A stretch of DNA of 64,000 bases, from NCBI GenBank assembly GCA_041651175.1, contig JBAZJT010000008.1, forward strand, positions 42,944-106,943, written 5' to 3'. Below are positions 8,620 to 17,511 of the stretch, piece by piece. The DNA comes from Elusimicrobiales bacterium (lineage in GTDB: Bacteria; Elusimicrobiota; Elusimicrobia; Elusimicrobiales; Elusimicrobiaceae). The position numbers and the translations under genes were made by a program. Position 1 is the stretch's first letter. Each line of letters begins with the position of its first letter. The notes below the pieces were generated by a model that had not been told where the DNA came from, ran no database searches, and was given only the letters and a program-made list of their open reading frames with translations.

Positions 8620-10191
8620 ATGAGCGCTGCGTTTTTTACTAGAATTGGCGTCATGCAGGGAATCCTGATTCTTGCGGCGTTGCTGCTGGCGGGGTTGGCA
8701 TATGCTGCCGGTCGTTTCAAAAGGCTTCATGCCGGTCAACTGGCACGGGAAAAACTTTCCCGCGAGGCGCTGGATAAATTCGTCATCGCGCTTTATAAAC
8801 GCGACATGGAAACCGGCCTTTTTGAGTACCTAAGCCCCGGTTTCACCACGATATCCGGCTACGCCGCGGAAGAGCTGCCGTTTCAAACCTATCTGGAGTT
8901 GATACATCCCTCGGACCGCCCCGAGGCCGAACGCGCATTCGGCAAGGCGCCCGATGGCGCTGCCGGCGGCGCTTGCCAGCTGCAATACCGGTTCAGGCAC
9001 AGGAACGGGCAGTATTTATGGCTGCACGATCAATTTGTCATAATGCGCGGCGCCGGAGGAAAGCCGGAGACCGCCGTCGGCGCGGTGGCGGACATTTCCG
9101 TGAGCAGGCAGGCGGACATCTATCGCGAAATACGCGTGGAGATACTGCGCATCCTATACGGCCCCGGAGCTTTGCAGGACACTGTCCGGCGCGTTATAGA
9201 GATGATAAAGGCCGGAGCCGAGGCGGATGCCGTGGGCGTGCGGCTGCGCGACGGCGATGATTTCCCGTATTTCGCGCAGGACGGCTTCTCAAAAGAGTTT
9301 CTGTCCGCCGAGAATGCGCTGCTGGAACGCGGCGAGCATGGCAGGTCATGCCGCGACACCGACGGCAACGTCTGCCTGAAATGCGCGTGCGGGCTGGTCA
9401 TTTCCGGCAACACGGATGCTTCCCGTCCGCTTTTCACCAAAGGCGGAAGCTGCTGGACCAACGATTCCCCCGCGCTTTTGGGAGGAGACGAGCGGAACCG
9501 GTGCGCCGTGGACGGATATTGTTCGGTGGCGCTGATCCCCATCCGCGCAAATGACCGGATTGCCGGGCTGCTGCAGCTTAACGCCCGCCGGAAAGGATGC
9601 TTTTCCCTGTATTCGGTCACGCAGCTTGAGAGCATCGCCGCTTATATCGGAGAAGCGCTTCTACGCAAGCGGGCGGAGAAAGCGCGCGAGGAGAGCAGGG
9701 ACCATCTCCATCTTTTGTCCATAACAGACGATCTTACGGGATTAAACAACCGGCGCGGGTTTCTGGAGGTTGCGCGGAGCCAGTTCAATACCGCCAAACG
9801 CTACGGGAAACCGCTGACGCTGCTTTTCTGCGATATAGACGGCTTCAAGCGAATAAACGACGTTCTGGGCCACGACGCGGGCGACAAGGCCATAAAAGAC
9901 GTCGCGCACGTACTGACGCAAACCCTGCGGACGTCCGATGTCGCCGCCCGCATCGGGGGCGACGAGTTCGTGGTGCTGCTGCCGCAATCCGGCGCGGCTG
10001 CGGCGCGCGGCGCGCGCGCGCGCGTTCAGTCCGCCCTGAAAGAAATAAACCTCCGCCGCAAATTCCCCATCAATATGAGCATAGGCATCTGCGAAATGAA
10101 CGTGGATTCAATGCGCGCCGTGGACGATATGCTCGCGCTCGCCGACGCCGACATGTACAGGCAGAAAAAACAGCGCCGGCCCCAGCGCTAA
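8620..10191 (+). CDS. Membrane-anchored PAS-GAF-GGDEF diguanylate cyclase
   Basis: Predicted to make cyclic di-GMP. An N-terminal membrane helix (about residues 12-30) is followed by a PAS domain (about 45-170; YLSPGFTTISGYAAEELPF and a PAC-like HRNGQYLWLHDQ), then a GAF-like domain (about 190-350) and a GGDEF domain (about 375-515). The active motif RIGGDEF is intact (residues 444-450). An RTSD inhibitory I-site lies five residues upstream, so product feedback is likely. The GAF region carries an unusual cysteine set (C...CLKCACG, GGSCW, RCAVDGYC). ATG 8620 is preferred; a TTG at 8587 is possible. Confidence 0.9.
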   Translation: MSAAFFTRIGVMQGILILAALLLAGLAYAAGRFKRLHAGQLAREKLSREALDKFVIALYKRDMETGLFEYLSPGFTTISGYAAEELPFQTYLELIHPSDRPEAERAFGKAPDGAAGGACQLQYRFRHRNGQYLWLHDQFVIMRGAGGKPETAVGAVADISVSRQADIYREIRVEILRILYGPGALQDTVRRVIEMIKAGAEADAVGVRLRDGDDFPYFAQDGFSKEFLSAENALLERGEHGRSCRDTDGNVCLKCACGLVISGNTDASRPLFTKGGSCWTNDSPALLGGDERNRCAVDGYCSVALIPIRANDRIAGLLQLNARRKGCFSLYSVTQLESIAAYIGEALLRKRAEKAREESRDHLHLLSITDDLTGLNNRRGFLEVARSQFNTAKRYGKPLTLLFCDIDGFKRINDVLGHDAGDKAIKDVAHVLTQTLRTSDVAARIGGDEFVVLLPQSGAAAARGARARVQSALKEINLRRKFPINMSIGICEMNVDSMRAVDDMLALADADMYRQKKQRRPQR

Positions 10192-10218
10192 AATAAAACC
10201 CCCTCTTGCGAGGGGGTT
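10190..10218 (-). terminator. Intrinsic terminator downstream of tRNA-Ala
   Basis: AACCCCCTC/GAGGGGGTT is a perfect 9-bp stem with a TTGC loop. On the minus strand it is followed by TTTTATTT. Confidence 0.8.
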
Positions 10219-10223
10219 CAAAG

Positions 10224-10299
10224 TGGTGGACCTGAGCGGGATCGAACCGCTGACCTCCTGCATGCCATGCAGGCGCTCTCCCAGCTGAGCTACAGGCCC
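10224..10299 (-). tRNA. tRNA-Ala (anticodon GGC)
   Basis: A 76-nt cloverleaf with encoded CCA. The acceptor stem is GGGCCTG/CAGGTCC (one G-U pair), the D-arm contains AGCTCAGCTGGGAGAGC, the anticodon stem CCTGC/GCAGG encloses ATGGCAT with anticodon GGC, and the T-arm contains GGTTCGATCC. The discriminator base A fits alanine. Confidence 0.97.
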
Positions 10300-10395
10300 A
10301 AAGAGAATATCGCTAAACCGCAACGATATTTCAGTATACCATTTTCCGGCGGATTTTGTCAGCCTCGTCGGAGCGCTGCCGCAAAACCGGAAATT

Positions 10396-11268
10396 TCATG
10401 ACCGGGGAGCGGGGTACTGCCTGCGCAGACGCTCCAGTATGCGCCTTGTGGACGCGGATTTATTGAGCGTGTAGAAATGTATGCCGGGCGCGCCGCCGCG
10501 CAGCAGTTCCTCGCATTGGGCGATGGCGCGGTTTACTCCGTAGTCGCAGATCGCGGCGCGGTCCTCGCCCAGCCTGTCCAAATCCGCCGCCATGTCCGGC
10601 GGTATTTTTATGCCGCAGAGGCTGGTGAATTTCTTAAGCTGCGAATGCCCGGTTACCGGCATTATTCCGGGGATAATCGGCGCGGTTATCCCGGCGGCGC
10701 GGCATTTTTCCACAAAAGAAAAGTAGCTGCTGTTGTCAAAAAAAAGCTGGGTTATGGCAAAAGAGGCGCCGGCATCCAGCTTGCATTTGAGGCTGGCGAT
10801 ATCCGCGGCGGAGTTTTCCGCGCGGGGATGCACTTCGGGATAGGCCGCCACGGCGGCATGAAACCCGCCCAGCGTCTTGATATGGGACACCAGTTCGGCG
10901 GCGGAGCCGTATTCCGAGCTGGGCTTAAAACCCGGCGGCAAATCGCCGCGCAGGGCCAGGATATTGTTGATTCCCTCCGCGGCGAGGAGGGCGGTTATCG
11001 CCTCCACCTCTTCGCGCGTGTAGATGACGCAGGTCAGATGCACCATCGGCTCAAAGCCGAACCTTTCCCGTATAAGCAGGGCCAGCGCGGCGGTCTGCAG
11101 CCGCGCCGGGCTGTTGGGCGAACTGGTTACAGACACGAAATCCGGCGACAGCGGCTTTAATTCCTCCAGCGCCTTGTAAAGCGAGGCGGTGTCCGCCGCG
11201 GTCTTTGGCGGATAGAATTCAAAAGAAAAAGTCCTGCCCCCCCCGCCGAAAAGCGATGAAATATCCAT
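10396..11268 (-). CDS. metF: 5,10-methylenetetrahydrofolate reductase
   Basis: Flavoenzyme that reduces methylene-THF to 5-methyl-THF for methionine synthesis; 290 aa, a normal bacterial MetF length. Family landmarks: FSFEFYPPKT at the N-terminus, NILALRGDLPPG (folate/FAD region), DAGASFAITQLFFD and IIPGIMPV, and the C-terminal GIHFYTLNKS. It diverges from the TPR gene with only 33 nt between starts. A TGATAGAAT box lies 6 nt before its ATG, suggesting a leaderless message. ahcY elsewhere in the window belongs to the same methyl cycle. Confidence 0.96.
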   Translation of the reverse strand: MDISSLFGGGGRTFSFEFYPPKTAADTASLYKALEELKPLSPDFVSVTSSPNSPARLQTAALALLIRERFGFEPMVHLTCVIYTREEVEAITALLAAEGINNILALRGDLPPGFKPSSEYGSAAELVSHIKTLGGFHAAVAAYPEVHPRAENSAADIASLKCKLDAGASFAITQLFFDNSSYFSFVEKCRAAGITAPIIPGIMPVTGHSQLKKFTSLCGIKIPPDMAADLDRLGEDRAAICDYGVNRAIAQCEELLRGGAPGIHFYTLNKSASTRRILERLRRQYPAPRS

Positions 11269-11274
11269 TTCCTT

Positions 11275-11295
11275 ATTCTATCATTTTGGTAGAAT
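11275..11295. promoter_or_regulatory. Overlapping divergent -10 boxes of metF and the TPR gene
   Basis: The 33-nt gap between divergent starts contains the inverted repeat TATTCTA-N9-TAGAATA. Read on plus it gives TTGGTAGAAT ending 6 nt before GTG 11302. Read on minus it gives TGATAGAAT ending 6 nt before the metF ATG. Both transcripts would start at or next to the start codon. Confidence 0.55.
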
Positions 11296-11301
11296 AGCCG
11301 G

Positions 11302-12987
11302 GTGAAACATTCAGCGCAGCATTTTGAAAAATCCGGACGGCAGCTCTGGTTCAAGGGCGAGTATTACCGCGCCCTGAAACTGATGCAGGAGGGGCTGGAG
11401 CTTTATCCGGGCGATTTCCGGCTCAAGCTTGGCGTGGCGCTGGCGCAGCTGCGGCTTGGCAATTACGCCATCGCGCGCGACCTGCTGCGCGAGTTGCTAG
11501 ACGACTCCCCCAACAACGGGGACGCGCTGTCGGCGATGTGCGAGGCCTGCCTGAGCCTGGGCAAAAAACAGGACGCGCTTGACTGCGCGGAGAAAATACA
11601 CAAACACCATTCCAATTCGGCGGTGCTGCTGGAACATCTGGGCATGGCAATGCTGGAGCACGGGCTTTTTGAAGAGGCAAAACGCGCCTTTGCCGCCGCG
11701 CTGGCGGCGACACCGGAGCGGCCCTATGCGCGTTTCGGGCTGGGGATAGTGCACAGCGGGCAGGGACATCACACCGCCGCCATCCGCGAGATACGCGCCG
11801 CGCTGCGCATGAAACCGGAATTTTACGAGGCGCGCTCCTACCTGGGCAACCTGCTCTACGACCACGGCCAGAAAAAGCGGGCCATAAAAATTTTCCTGTC
11901 CATCCCGGTGGAGGACATGATAGACCCGGTTACGATAAGCCGGCTGGCGGCCTACGCGCGCACGGACAAGAAGCTGCTGCCCCTTGCCGGGGAGCTTGAA
12001 AAGCGGCTTGACAATCTGACCAGGGGCCAGACCATATCCGGCTTCCTGCATTCGCTGGAGGAGCGCGCCCTCCACGCCGCCGCGCCGCGCGCGCCGGCCA
12101 ACATGAAGCTGCGCCTTATAAAGGTTTCCCCCGCCGCCCCGTTTTCCGAGGCGCAGCGCGCCGCGCTCTATGATATGGACAAGCGGCTTAAAGCCCTGTT
12201 CCCGCGCCAGCCCGCGCCGCCGGAAATACCGCCGCGCAGGCCGCCGCGCGTCTGCGACGGGATAGAGGGTTTCCTGTCGGCATTCGCGCTGTATCTGAAA
12301 AGCGTGTCCGACAACTCTGTCCGTTTCGCCGGAATTCCGCTGGCGGGCCAGAGCGCGGCGCTGGGCATTGACTCGCTTTCGCGCTATGCGGCGGCGCTTG
12401 TTTCCGGGATGCGGGGCGGGCAGGCGCAATCCGCCGTGTCGCAGCAGACGATGGATGCGCTGCTTTCCGGCGCGGTCAATATCGTCAAGCAGATGCCGCC
12501 GGGGCTGCGCGGCTCGGAATGGATAGCGGAGCTTGGCGGGATAATACTGGCCTTCTGGACGCCCGTGGACATGCTGGAGCGTATTTTCCTGATGATGGGC
12601 ATTCTAAGCCAGCCGGAGAAAAAATCGCTGGAGCCGGTAATCGCCCGGGGCAGGGCCTGGCGCAGATGGCTGCGCTTTCGCCCGGACAACAAGTGGGCCT
12701 CGCCCGCGGCGCAGCTTATCCCCTCGCTGCCGCAGAACTACGGCTCGCGCCAGCAGGTGCGCTGCGCGCGCTGCCAGGCGGTGATAGCCGACTACCCGGA
12801 TATCTCCCAGCCGGAGGACACGCCCCCGGTCCTCTGCGGCGACTGCGAATCCGTGCTGCGCTGCCCGCGCTGCAAAGGACCGATGAGGCAGGTGTCCTCA
12901 ACCCGGCTGGGCATGGAAACCTACCGCTGCATGCAATGCGAAAACCGGGTGAAGATAAAATCCCGCAGGACGCGGCTCACCAGATAA
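11302..12987 (+). CDS. TPR-repeat protein with C-terminal double zinc ribbon
   Basis: 561 aa starting with GTG. Residues about 1-220 are tandem TPR-like helices (ALKLMQEGLELYPGDFRLKLG, AVLLEHLGMAMLEHGLFEEA, RPYARFGLGIVHSGQGHHTA). A middle region of about 220 residues has no recognisable fold. The last 75 residues hold eight cysteines in CxxC pairs (RCARC, LCGDC, RCPRC, RCMQC), a probable zinc ribbon. It is likely a cytoplasmic scaffold. Function unknown. Its 3' end overlaps the convergent Ig-domain gene by 11 nt. Confidence 0.8.
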   Translation: MKHSAQHFEKSGRQLWFKGEYYRALKLMQEGLELYPGDFRLKLGVALAQLRLGNYAIARDLLRELLDDSPNNGDALSAMCEACLSLGKKQDALDCAEKIHKHHSNSAVLLEHLGMAMLEHGLFEEAKRAFAAALAATPERPYARFGLGIVHSGQGHHTAAIREIRAALRMKPEFYEARSYLGNLLYDHGQKKRAIKIFLSIPVEDMIDPVTISRLAAYARTDKKLLPLAGELEKRLDNLTRGQTISGFLHSLEERALHAAAPRAPANMKLRLIKVSPAAPFSEAQRAALYDMDKRLKALFPRQPAPPEIPPRRPPRVCDGIEGFLSAFALYLKSVSDNSVRFAGIPLAGQSAALGIDSLSRYAAALVSGMRGGQAQSAVSQQTMDALLSGAVNIVKQMPPGLRGSEWIAELGGIILAFWTPVDMLERIFLMMGILSQPEKKSLEPVIARGRAWRRWLRFRPDNKWASPAAQLIPSLPQNYGSRQQVRCARCQAVIADYPDISQPEDTPPVLCGDCESVLRCPRCKGPMRQVSSTRLGMETYRCMQCENRVKIKSRRTRLTR

Positions 12988-13378
12988 CCAGCAGCTTGCC
13001 GTATATTTTCTCGCCGCCGGAATCCACCATATAGAGATACAGCCCGCTGGCCACGCGCGAGCCTGCGGCATTATTGAGGTCCCACAACGCGGTGCTGCCG
13101 GAATCGTTCTTGCCGATATCGCGCACCAGTTCGCCTGAAACGGTATATATCCGTATTTCCGCCTGCGCCGGCAGATTAGTGAAAGTTACAGACGAAACCC
13201 CCTGGGATTTCTTGAACGGATTGGGATAGGCATGCACCCCCGCCAGCAACGATGAGGCGGACTGCGGCGCGCCCGCCTGTCCGGCGGAAGACGCCGCCCC
13301 CTTGTCCCGCGCCGGCGCATCGCCAGCCAGCGCCTGCGGGAAACAGCCGAAAAACAAAACAGCCGCTATAATCAGCAT
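12977..13378 (-). CDS. Secreted protein with FlgD/T9SS-like C-terminal Ig domain
   Basis: 133 aa. Signal peptide (LIIAAVLFFGCFPQALAG), a short Ala/Ser linker, then about 85 residues with the FlgD-Ig/sorting-domain pattern: AYPNPFKK, VTFTNLP, EIRIYTVSGELVRDI, WDLNN, SGLYLYMV. In larger proteins this domain is a C-terminal module; here it stands almost alone. AGGAGG precedes the ATG and the gene lies 9 nt after the upstream membrane-protein gene, so the two form an operon. Whether it is a sorting signal or a structural domain cannot be told. Confidence 0.8.
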   Translation of the reverse strand: MLIIAAVLFFGCFPQALAGDAPARDKGAASSAGQAGAPQSASSLLAGVHAYPNPFKKSQGVSSVTFTNLPAQAEIRIYTVSGELVRDIGKNDSGSTALWDLNNAAGSRVASGLYLYMVDSGGEKIYGKLLVIW

Positions 13379-13387
13379 GACAACCTC

Positions 13388-15139
13388 CTAAAATATCCAG
13401 GGATACGGATAATCCCTGTTGCGGGCATTGGCATACAACATGACGAGAAGTATATGCGTCGGGTGCGCCAGCCGCGCATAGCCGAACTCAAGATGAAACT
13501 GGAATTTATCCGACGAGGACGGGTCGTTGAGGACAAATCCCGCCCGGCGGTCCTTGAGGAAAACGCCGTAGCGCGCGTTAATCTTGCCGGAAAGGCTGCC
13601 GCACATCCTGCGCAGCAGATGCAGTTCCGGATGCTCGTCGCGCAATTCGAATATGATGGTGCCGTCGCTGTCGCAATAATACCAACTGCGGCTGCTGTTT
13701 ACGCGCCTCACGCTGCCGCAGGCCATTCCCTTGCCGTCGCGCATCTCTATACCGTCGGAATCCTCCTGCGCTTCCAGGACGGTGCTGCCGCTGGCGTCCA
13801 TTATGGCTATCCTGTGCCGCGAGACCTGGCGCATCACCATCGCCACAGCGAACAAGGTCATAAACGGCAGTTCGGGATACGAGGCCAGCACCCAGCCCGC
13901 AGGCAGTGTCAGCAAAGCCTCAAACACGGATTTATCCAGATTGAAAGAGGCGGCTGCGCTCCACATGATATGCAGCGCAGCAAACCCGTATATGGAAAAC
14001 ACCAGCAAAGCCTCGCCGCCGCGCTCGTAGCGCGCGAACACCTTCTGTCCCGGACGGCTGGCTACGGCATACTCCACTACCGACGGCAGCACATAACGAG
14101 TTATCATAAGCGGGAAGAAAAAGTCCGGCGGCATATTCCTGGGCAAAGGCTCCAGCTTTGGATAGGCCAGCCCTCCCGCATATACTGAAGAATACATCAT
14201 GGCGGCAAACCACATCGCCGCGGCAAGCATCCACACCCATAAAGGCAGCGGATTTCTGGGCACAAACGGCACCGCCGCCGGAACGGAAGTTACTTCCAAT
14301 GCCTGAGTCTGCGCAGTGGCAGCCGTTGCGGCAGCGCGCGGCGCGGGCAATGCAGGGCTGCGCCTGGAAATAGCAGGCTCCTGCGGCGAAGACGGTTCCG
14401 GCAATGCCGAGGGCATGGAAATAACACTGCCGGCGCGGGCCCTTTCCCCCCTGCCCGCGTTCGGGATAGCGGAAGGCAGCCGGGCAACAAGAGTCACCTC
14501 CTCTCCGGCAGGCTCGGCGGGCTTTTCAGCGCCGGCGGCAGAGACCGCCGTTTTGCGGCCCGGTTTGCGTCCCTTGGCCGTGTAACCTGGCGGAGGATCT
14601 CCCGCCCGCCTGACGGAATAGAGTATGCCCTCAAAATCGGAGGCTCCCACGCCGGAGGCCAGAACGGAATAGGTATTGCCGTCATAAGTGAAATACCCGG
14701 TTCTTATACCCGTCTCGCCGATGTTATAGACTGTGTAATATGCGGTCCCGCCCGCATGAATGGAATACGCCTCCACAACGCCGGAGAGGATGTAGCCGCG
14801 CCCGCGCAGCATGCTTATATCATCCTTGAGGCGCGCCTGCACGTAGCGGGAGCCTATTTCCTCGTTGAGTGTCTTGACGGAGAACTCAAACCGGCGGCTT
14901 TTAACATACAAAACGGTGTCTCTGTCGTCTTCCTTCAGCGTCGTTTCCCAGCCGGGCGGCAGGTCAAGCGAGAGGCTTCCGTCCGTGGTAATCACTGTCT
15001 CCGCGCGCGCGGCGGCGGCAAACATGACGGCGGCGGCAAACACCGCCGCGGCGCCAACTATCCAGGAACCGGCCCGGCTGCCGCGCGAAACGCCGGCGCG
15101 GGCACGGCATTTCCCGTCCGCTCCGAAAAATGAATGCAT
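13388..15139 (-). CDS. Hypothetical envelope protein with two-span membrane region
   Basis: 583 aa from ATG 15139. N-terminal signal/anchor (WIVGAAAVFAAAVMFAAAARA), then a periplasmic PsbP-like domain of about 130 residues (SLSLDLPPGWETTLKED, SRYVQARLKDDISMLRG). A Pro/Ala-rich linker follows, then hydrophobic spans near the middle (LPLWVWMLAAAMWFAAMMY and FSIYGFAALHIMWSAA), and a C-terminal domain of about 150 residues ending YPYPWIF. No function recognised. The frame stays open upstream to 15331, so a longer form starting at GTG 15295 or ATG 15205 is possible. Ig-domain gene follows in the same operon. Confidence 0.65.
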   Translation of the reverse strand: MHSFFGADGKCRARAGVSRGSRAGSWIVGAAAVFAAAVMFAAAARAETVITTDGSLSLDLPPGWETTLKEDDRDTVLYVKSRRFEFSVKTLNEEIGSRYVQARLKDDISMLRGRGYILSGVVEAYSIHAGGTAYYTVYNIGETGIRTGYFTYDGNTYSVLASGVGASDFEGILYSVRRAGDPPPGYTAKGRKPGRKTAVSAAGAEKPAEPAGEEVTLVARLPSAIPNAGRGERARAGSVISMPSALPEPSSPQEPAISRRSPALPAPRAAATAATAQTQALEVTSVPAAVPFVPRNPLPLWVWMLAAAMWFAAMMYSSVYAGGLAYPKLEPLPRNMPPDFFFPLMITRYVLPSVVEYAVASRPGQKVFARYERGGEALLVFSIYGFAALHIMWSAAASFNLDKSVFEALLTLPAGWVLASYPELPFMTLFAVAMVMRQVSRHRIAIMDASGSTVLEAQEDSDGIEMRDGKGMACGSVRRVNSSRSWYYCDSDGTIIFELRDEHPELHLLRRMCGSLSGKINARYGVFLKDRRAGFVLNDPSSSDKFQFHLEFGYARLAHPTHILLVMLYANARNRDYPYPWIF

Positions 15140-15140
15140 C

Positions 15141-15164
15141 GAAAGCCCCCCGGCAGGGGCTTTC
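15141..15164 (-). promoter_or_regulatory. Hairpin over the ribosome-binding site of the envelope-protein gene
   Basis: GAAAGCCCC and GGGGCTTTC form a perfect 9-bp stem with a 6-nt loop, ending one base before ATG 15139. The G-run that would serve as Shine-Dalgarno is inside the stem. It may limit translation, if 15139 is the true start. Confidence 0.45.
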
Positions 15165-15299
15165 CATAAATTCCGCAATGATATCCGGCGCAAAAATGTC
15201 ATATCAGCCAATCGTCCGCCACAAACCGCGCCCGACACAAACACAAACAACCCCTGAACAGTTCTCCTGAACCGTTCCCAGAGCGTCAAAAACACTATA

Positions 15300-15308
15300 A
15301 TTATAACA
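15300..15308 (-). promoter_or_regulatory. Putative extended -10 promoter of the envelope-protein operon
   Basis: TG-T-TATAAT on the minus strand is a consensus extended -10 box. The predicted start is near 15293, about 150 nt upstream of ATG 15139. Confidence 0.5.
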
Positions 15309-15373
15309 GCAAATAACAAGCTAGTCCACAAACAATTTCGCGGTGTTTAGAAACGATGGGCTGGTTCTGCAAT

Positions 15374-15383
15374 GTGATAAAAT
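15374..15383 (+). promoter_or_regulatory. Putative extended -10 promoter of the GT-C gene
   Basis: GTGATAAAAT fits the TGnTAnAAT box. Predicted start near 15390, about 24 nt before ATG 15414. Confidence 0.4.
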
Positions 15384-15413
15384 GAAAGTCACAGTGGATA
15401 CATTTTGAGCCTT

Positions 15414-17495
15414 ATGACAGGTGTGACGTTAAATGATGGGGGCTTGCTTTCGCCAGAAACAAGATGGGCCAACGTCTGGATTCTGACTGCGGTTCTGTCC
15501 GCGTTTTTCTGGGTGTTGGAACTGCGCCATCACTATTATTTCCTTCAGGACGACAACCGTGTCGCTTTTCTCGGAGCCTTGGCGCATAACTGGCGCGCAT
15601 TGACAGAGGGCGGCCTGGCGCTGTTCAATTTTCACCAGTTTCTCGGCTTGCCTTTCATGGCCCCGGGACAGAGCGCAACGCTTTACCCGCCGTCTTACAT
15701 GGCCGTAGGGCTGAGCAAGCTGGTTTTCGGGCATATTTTCGCGGCGGTGGATATTTACATAATACTGCATCTCCTGGCCGGCGGGGCGGCGATGTTTTAT
15801 TTCCTGGACAAGGCCGGCACTGGGCGGAGAGCAGCTTTTTTGGGCGGGCTGGCATGGCCGCTCAACGGTTTCGCCGTGTACATGAGCGCGAACTGGTTCT
15901 TCGTCTGCCCGCTGGTCGCGTATTTCCCCCTGATGCTGGCGCTTGCCTCGCGTACGCTGCAGAATGCCGGAAGCGCGTTTGCTCTGGCCGCCGCGCGGCT
16001 GGGGCTTTTCTATACCGGCTATCCGCAATACTTCGTTCACGCCGCGCTGCTTGAAATATTATATATAGCCTCCATCCCGCTGTTCGGCGGGAAAAAGCCG
16101 GACAAGGCCGCCCTGCGGAAATATATGGCAAGTCATATCCTGACCGGCGCGCTGGCGCTGCCGCTGTTGCTGCCGATGTGGCATCTGGTCCGTATTTCGG
16201 CTGACAGAAGCGGTCCACTGCCTTATTTCGAATTCGCCTCGGAGCCGAACAATCTCTTGCTGTGGCTTCAGGGATTGGTATGGCCGGTGCGGGCTGAATG
16301 GATGTATCATGACGGGTTTTTTGCCCGGTTGTTCCGTCCGGAGGCTTTAAGGGGGCTGCTGCTGCCCTGTTATGCCACGGTGGGATGGGTGATGGTTTTC
16401 TTCGCTGTCTGGTTGCTTGCGACGCGCCGTTTCAGAGAATGGTCCGCGCAAGGCAAGGCCGCCGCGGTATTGTTTGTCGTGGCGCTTGCATGGTCTTTCG
16501 GGCTTTTCAACAGACTGTTGTATCTTGTGCCGGTGATGAACAGATTCCGCGTTAATTTCAAGCTGGTGCTGTTTGTCAATTTCGCATTGACAGCCCTGGG
16601 AGCGGCGGGTTATGCCGCTTTTGAGCTGAAACGTGTACACAGGACGGCGTTATTTGCGGTTTCGCTGGCGCTGAGCATTGCGGGTTTTGCATTCATCTAT
16701 CTGATGCTGCCGCCAAGGGATTTCACCGGTTTCACTGAAATTCCGCCGCTGACGCCGCCCATTTCCGGACCGGACATCTCCGGCAGGATCGTTGCCGTCA
16801 CTCCCTGCAGAACGGATGTAACAAGGGGAATGGTGATAACAAGGCGCGACGACCTGAGACTCGCCGCGTTCGATTATGCGACATTGTGGGGATACCACTG
16901 CTTCGCCGGATATCAGGTGCTGGTGCCCAGGCTGAATGCCGAGATGACATTCGGCCTTAACGATTCCGCTGTTCTGCCGCTGGATATAAGGGAGTTCACC
17001 ACGGTTTTGCCATATTTGCGCGGTTGGGGGGTGAGGCGGTACATAATCAAAAATTCCTCGCTGCCGTTTTATGAAAAATTTCTAGCGGCATCTGGCATAC
17101 GACGGGAACAGGGGGATTCAGAATATGCGATTTTCAATGATTCTCTGGCCCGTCCCATGGTTTATCCTGCCGGCGCAGGCGGCAGTGTCGAATTGTATCA
17201 CAGTTTTTCAGTCAACGGTGTCAGCATTTCCAAAAAATCCGGCCCCCCCGTCGCGGCGGTGGTCAATGCGCTTTATAATCCCTTTTTCAAGGCGGTGGTG
17301 AACGGAAAGACCGCGCAAATTGCGCCGACGGCCAACGGGCAAATTATGATTGAGCTGCCGCCGGGACAGGCCGATGCCAGGGTTTATTATCGCGACCCTT
17401 GGTTCGAACTGGGGCTTGTTCTGTCCGGTTTAACGGTTGCCGTTTGCATCGTCATACCGCTTATCCGGCGGCGCAATCGGGCCGCAGCGGCATAA
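15414..17495 (+). CDS. Polytopic membrane protein, GT-C/YfhO-like
   Basis: About 693 aa with roughly 11-12 membrane helices and a C-terminal extracytoplasmic domain followed by a last helix. The first loop contains YYFLQDDNR and then FHQFLGLPFMAPGQSATLYPPSYM, the acidic loop and the FLG.P....GQ..LYPP pattern of YfhO/GT-C membrane glycosyltransferase-like proteins. Such proteins usually move lipid-linked sugars to envelope acceptors; the substrate is unknown here. Start 15414 (ATG) or 15405 (TTG) is unresolved. The neighbour downstream has a similar architecture. Confidence 0.75.
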   Translation: MTGVTLNDGGLLSPETRWANVWILTAVLSAFFWVLELRHHYYFLQDDNRVAFLGALAHNWRALTEGGLALFNFHQFLGLPFMAPGQSATLYPPSYMAVGLSKLVFGHIFAAVDIYIILHLLAGGAAMFYFLDKAGTGRRAAFLGGLAWPLNGFAVYMSANWFFVCPLVAYFPLMLALASRTLQNAGSAFALAAARLGLFYTGYPQYFVHAALLEILYIASIPLFGGKKPDKAALRKYMASHILTGALALPLLLPMWHLVRISADRSGPLPYFEFASEPNNLLLWLQGLVWPVRAEWMYHDGFFARLFRPEALRGLLLPCYATVGWVMVFFAVWLLATRRFREWSAQGKAAAVLFVVALAWSFGLFNRLLYLVPVMNRFRVNFKLVLFVNFALTALGAAGYAAFELKRVHRTALFAVSLALSIAGFAFIYLMLPPRDFTGFTEIPPLTPPISGPDISGRIVAVTPCRTDVTRGMVITRRDDLRLAAFDYATLWGYHCFAGYQVLVPRLNAEMTFGLNDSAVLPLDIREFTTVLPYLRGWGVRRYIIKNSSLPFYEKFLAASGIRREQGDSEYAIFNDSLARPMVYPAGAGGSVELYHSFSVNGVSISKKSGPPVAAVVNALYNPFFKAVVNGKTAQIAPTANGQIMIELPPGQADARVYYRDPWFELGLVLSGLTVAVCIVIPLIRRRNRAAAA

Positions 17496-17511
17496 ACCCA
17501 AATGGTATTGT

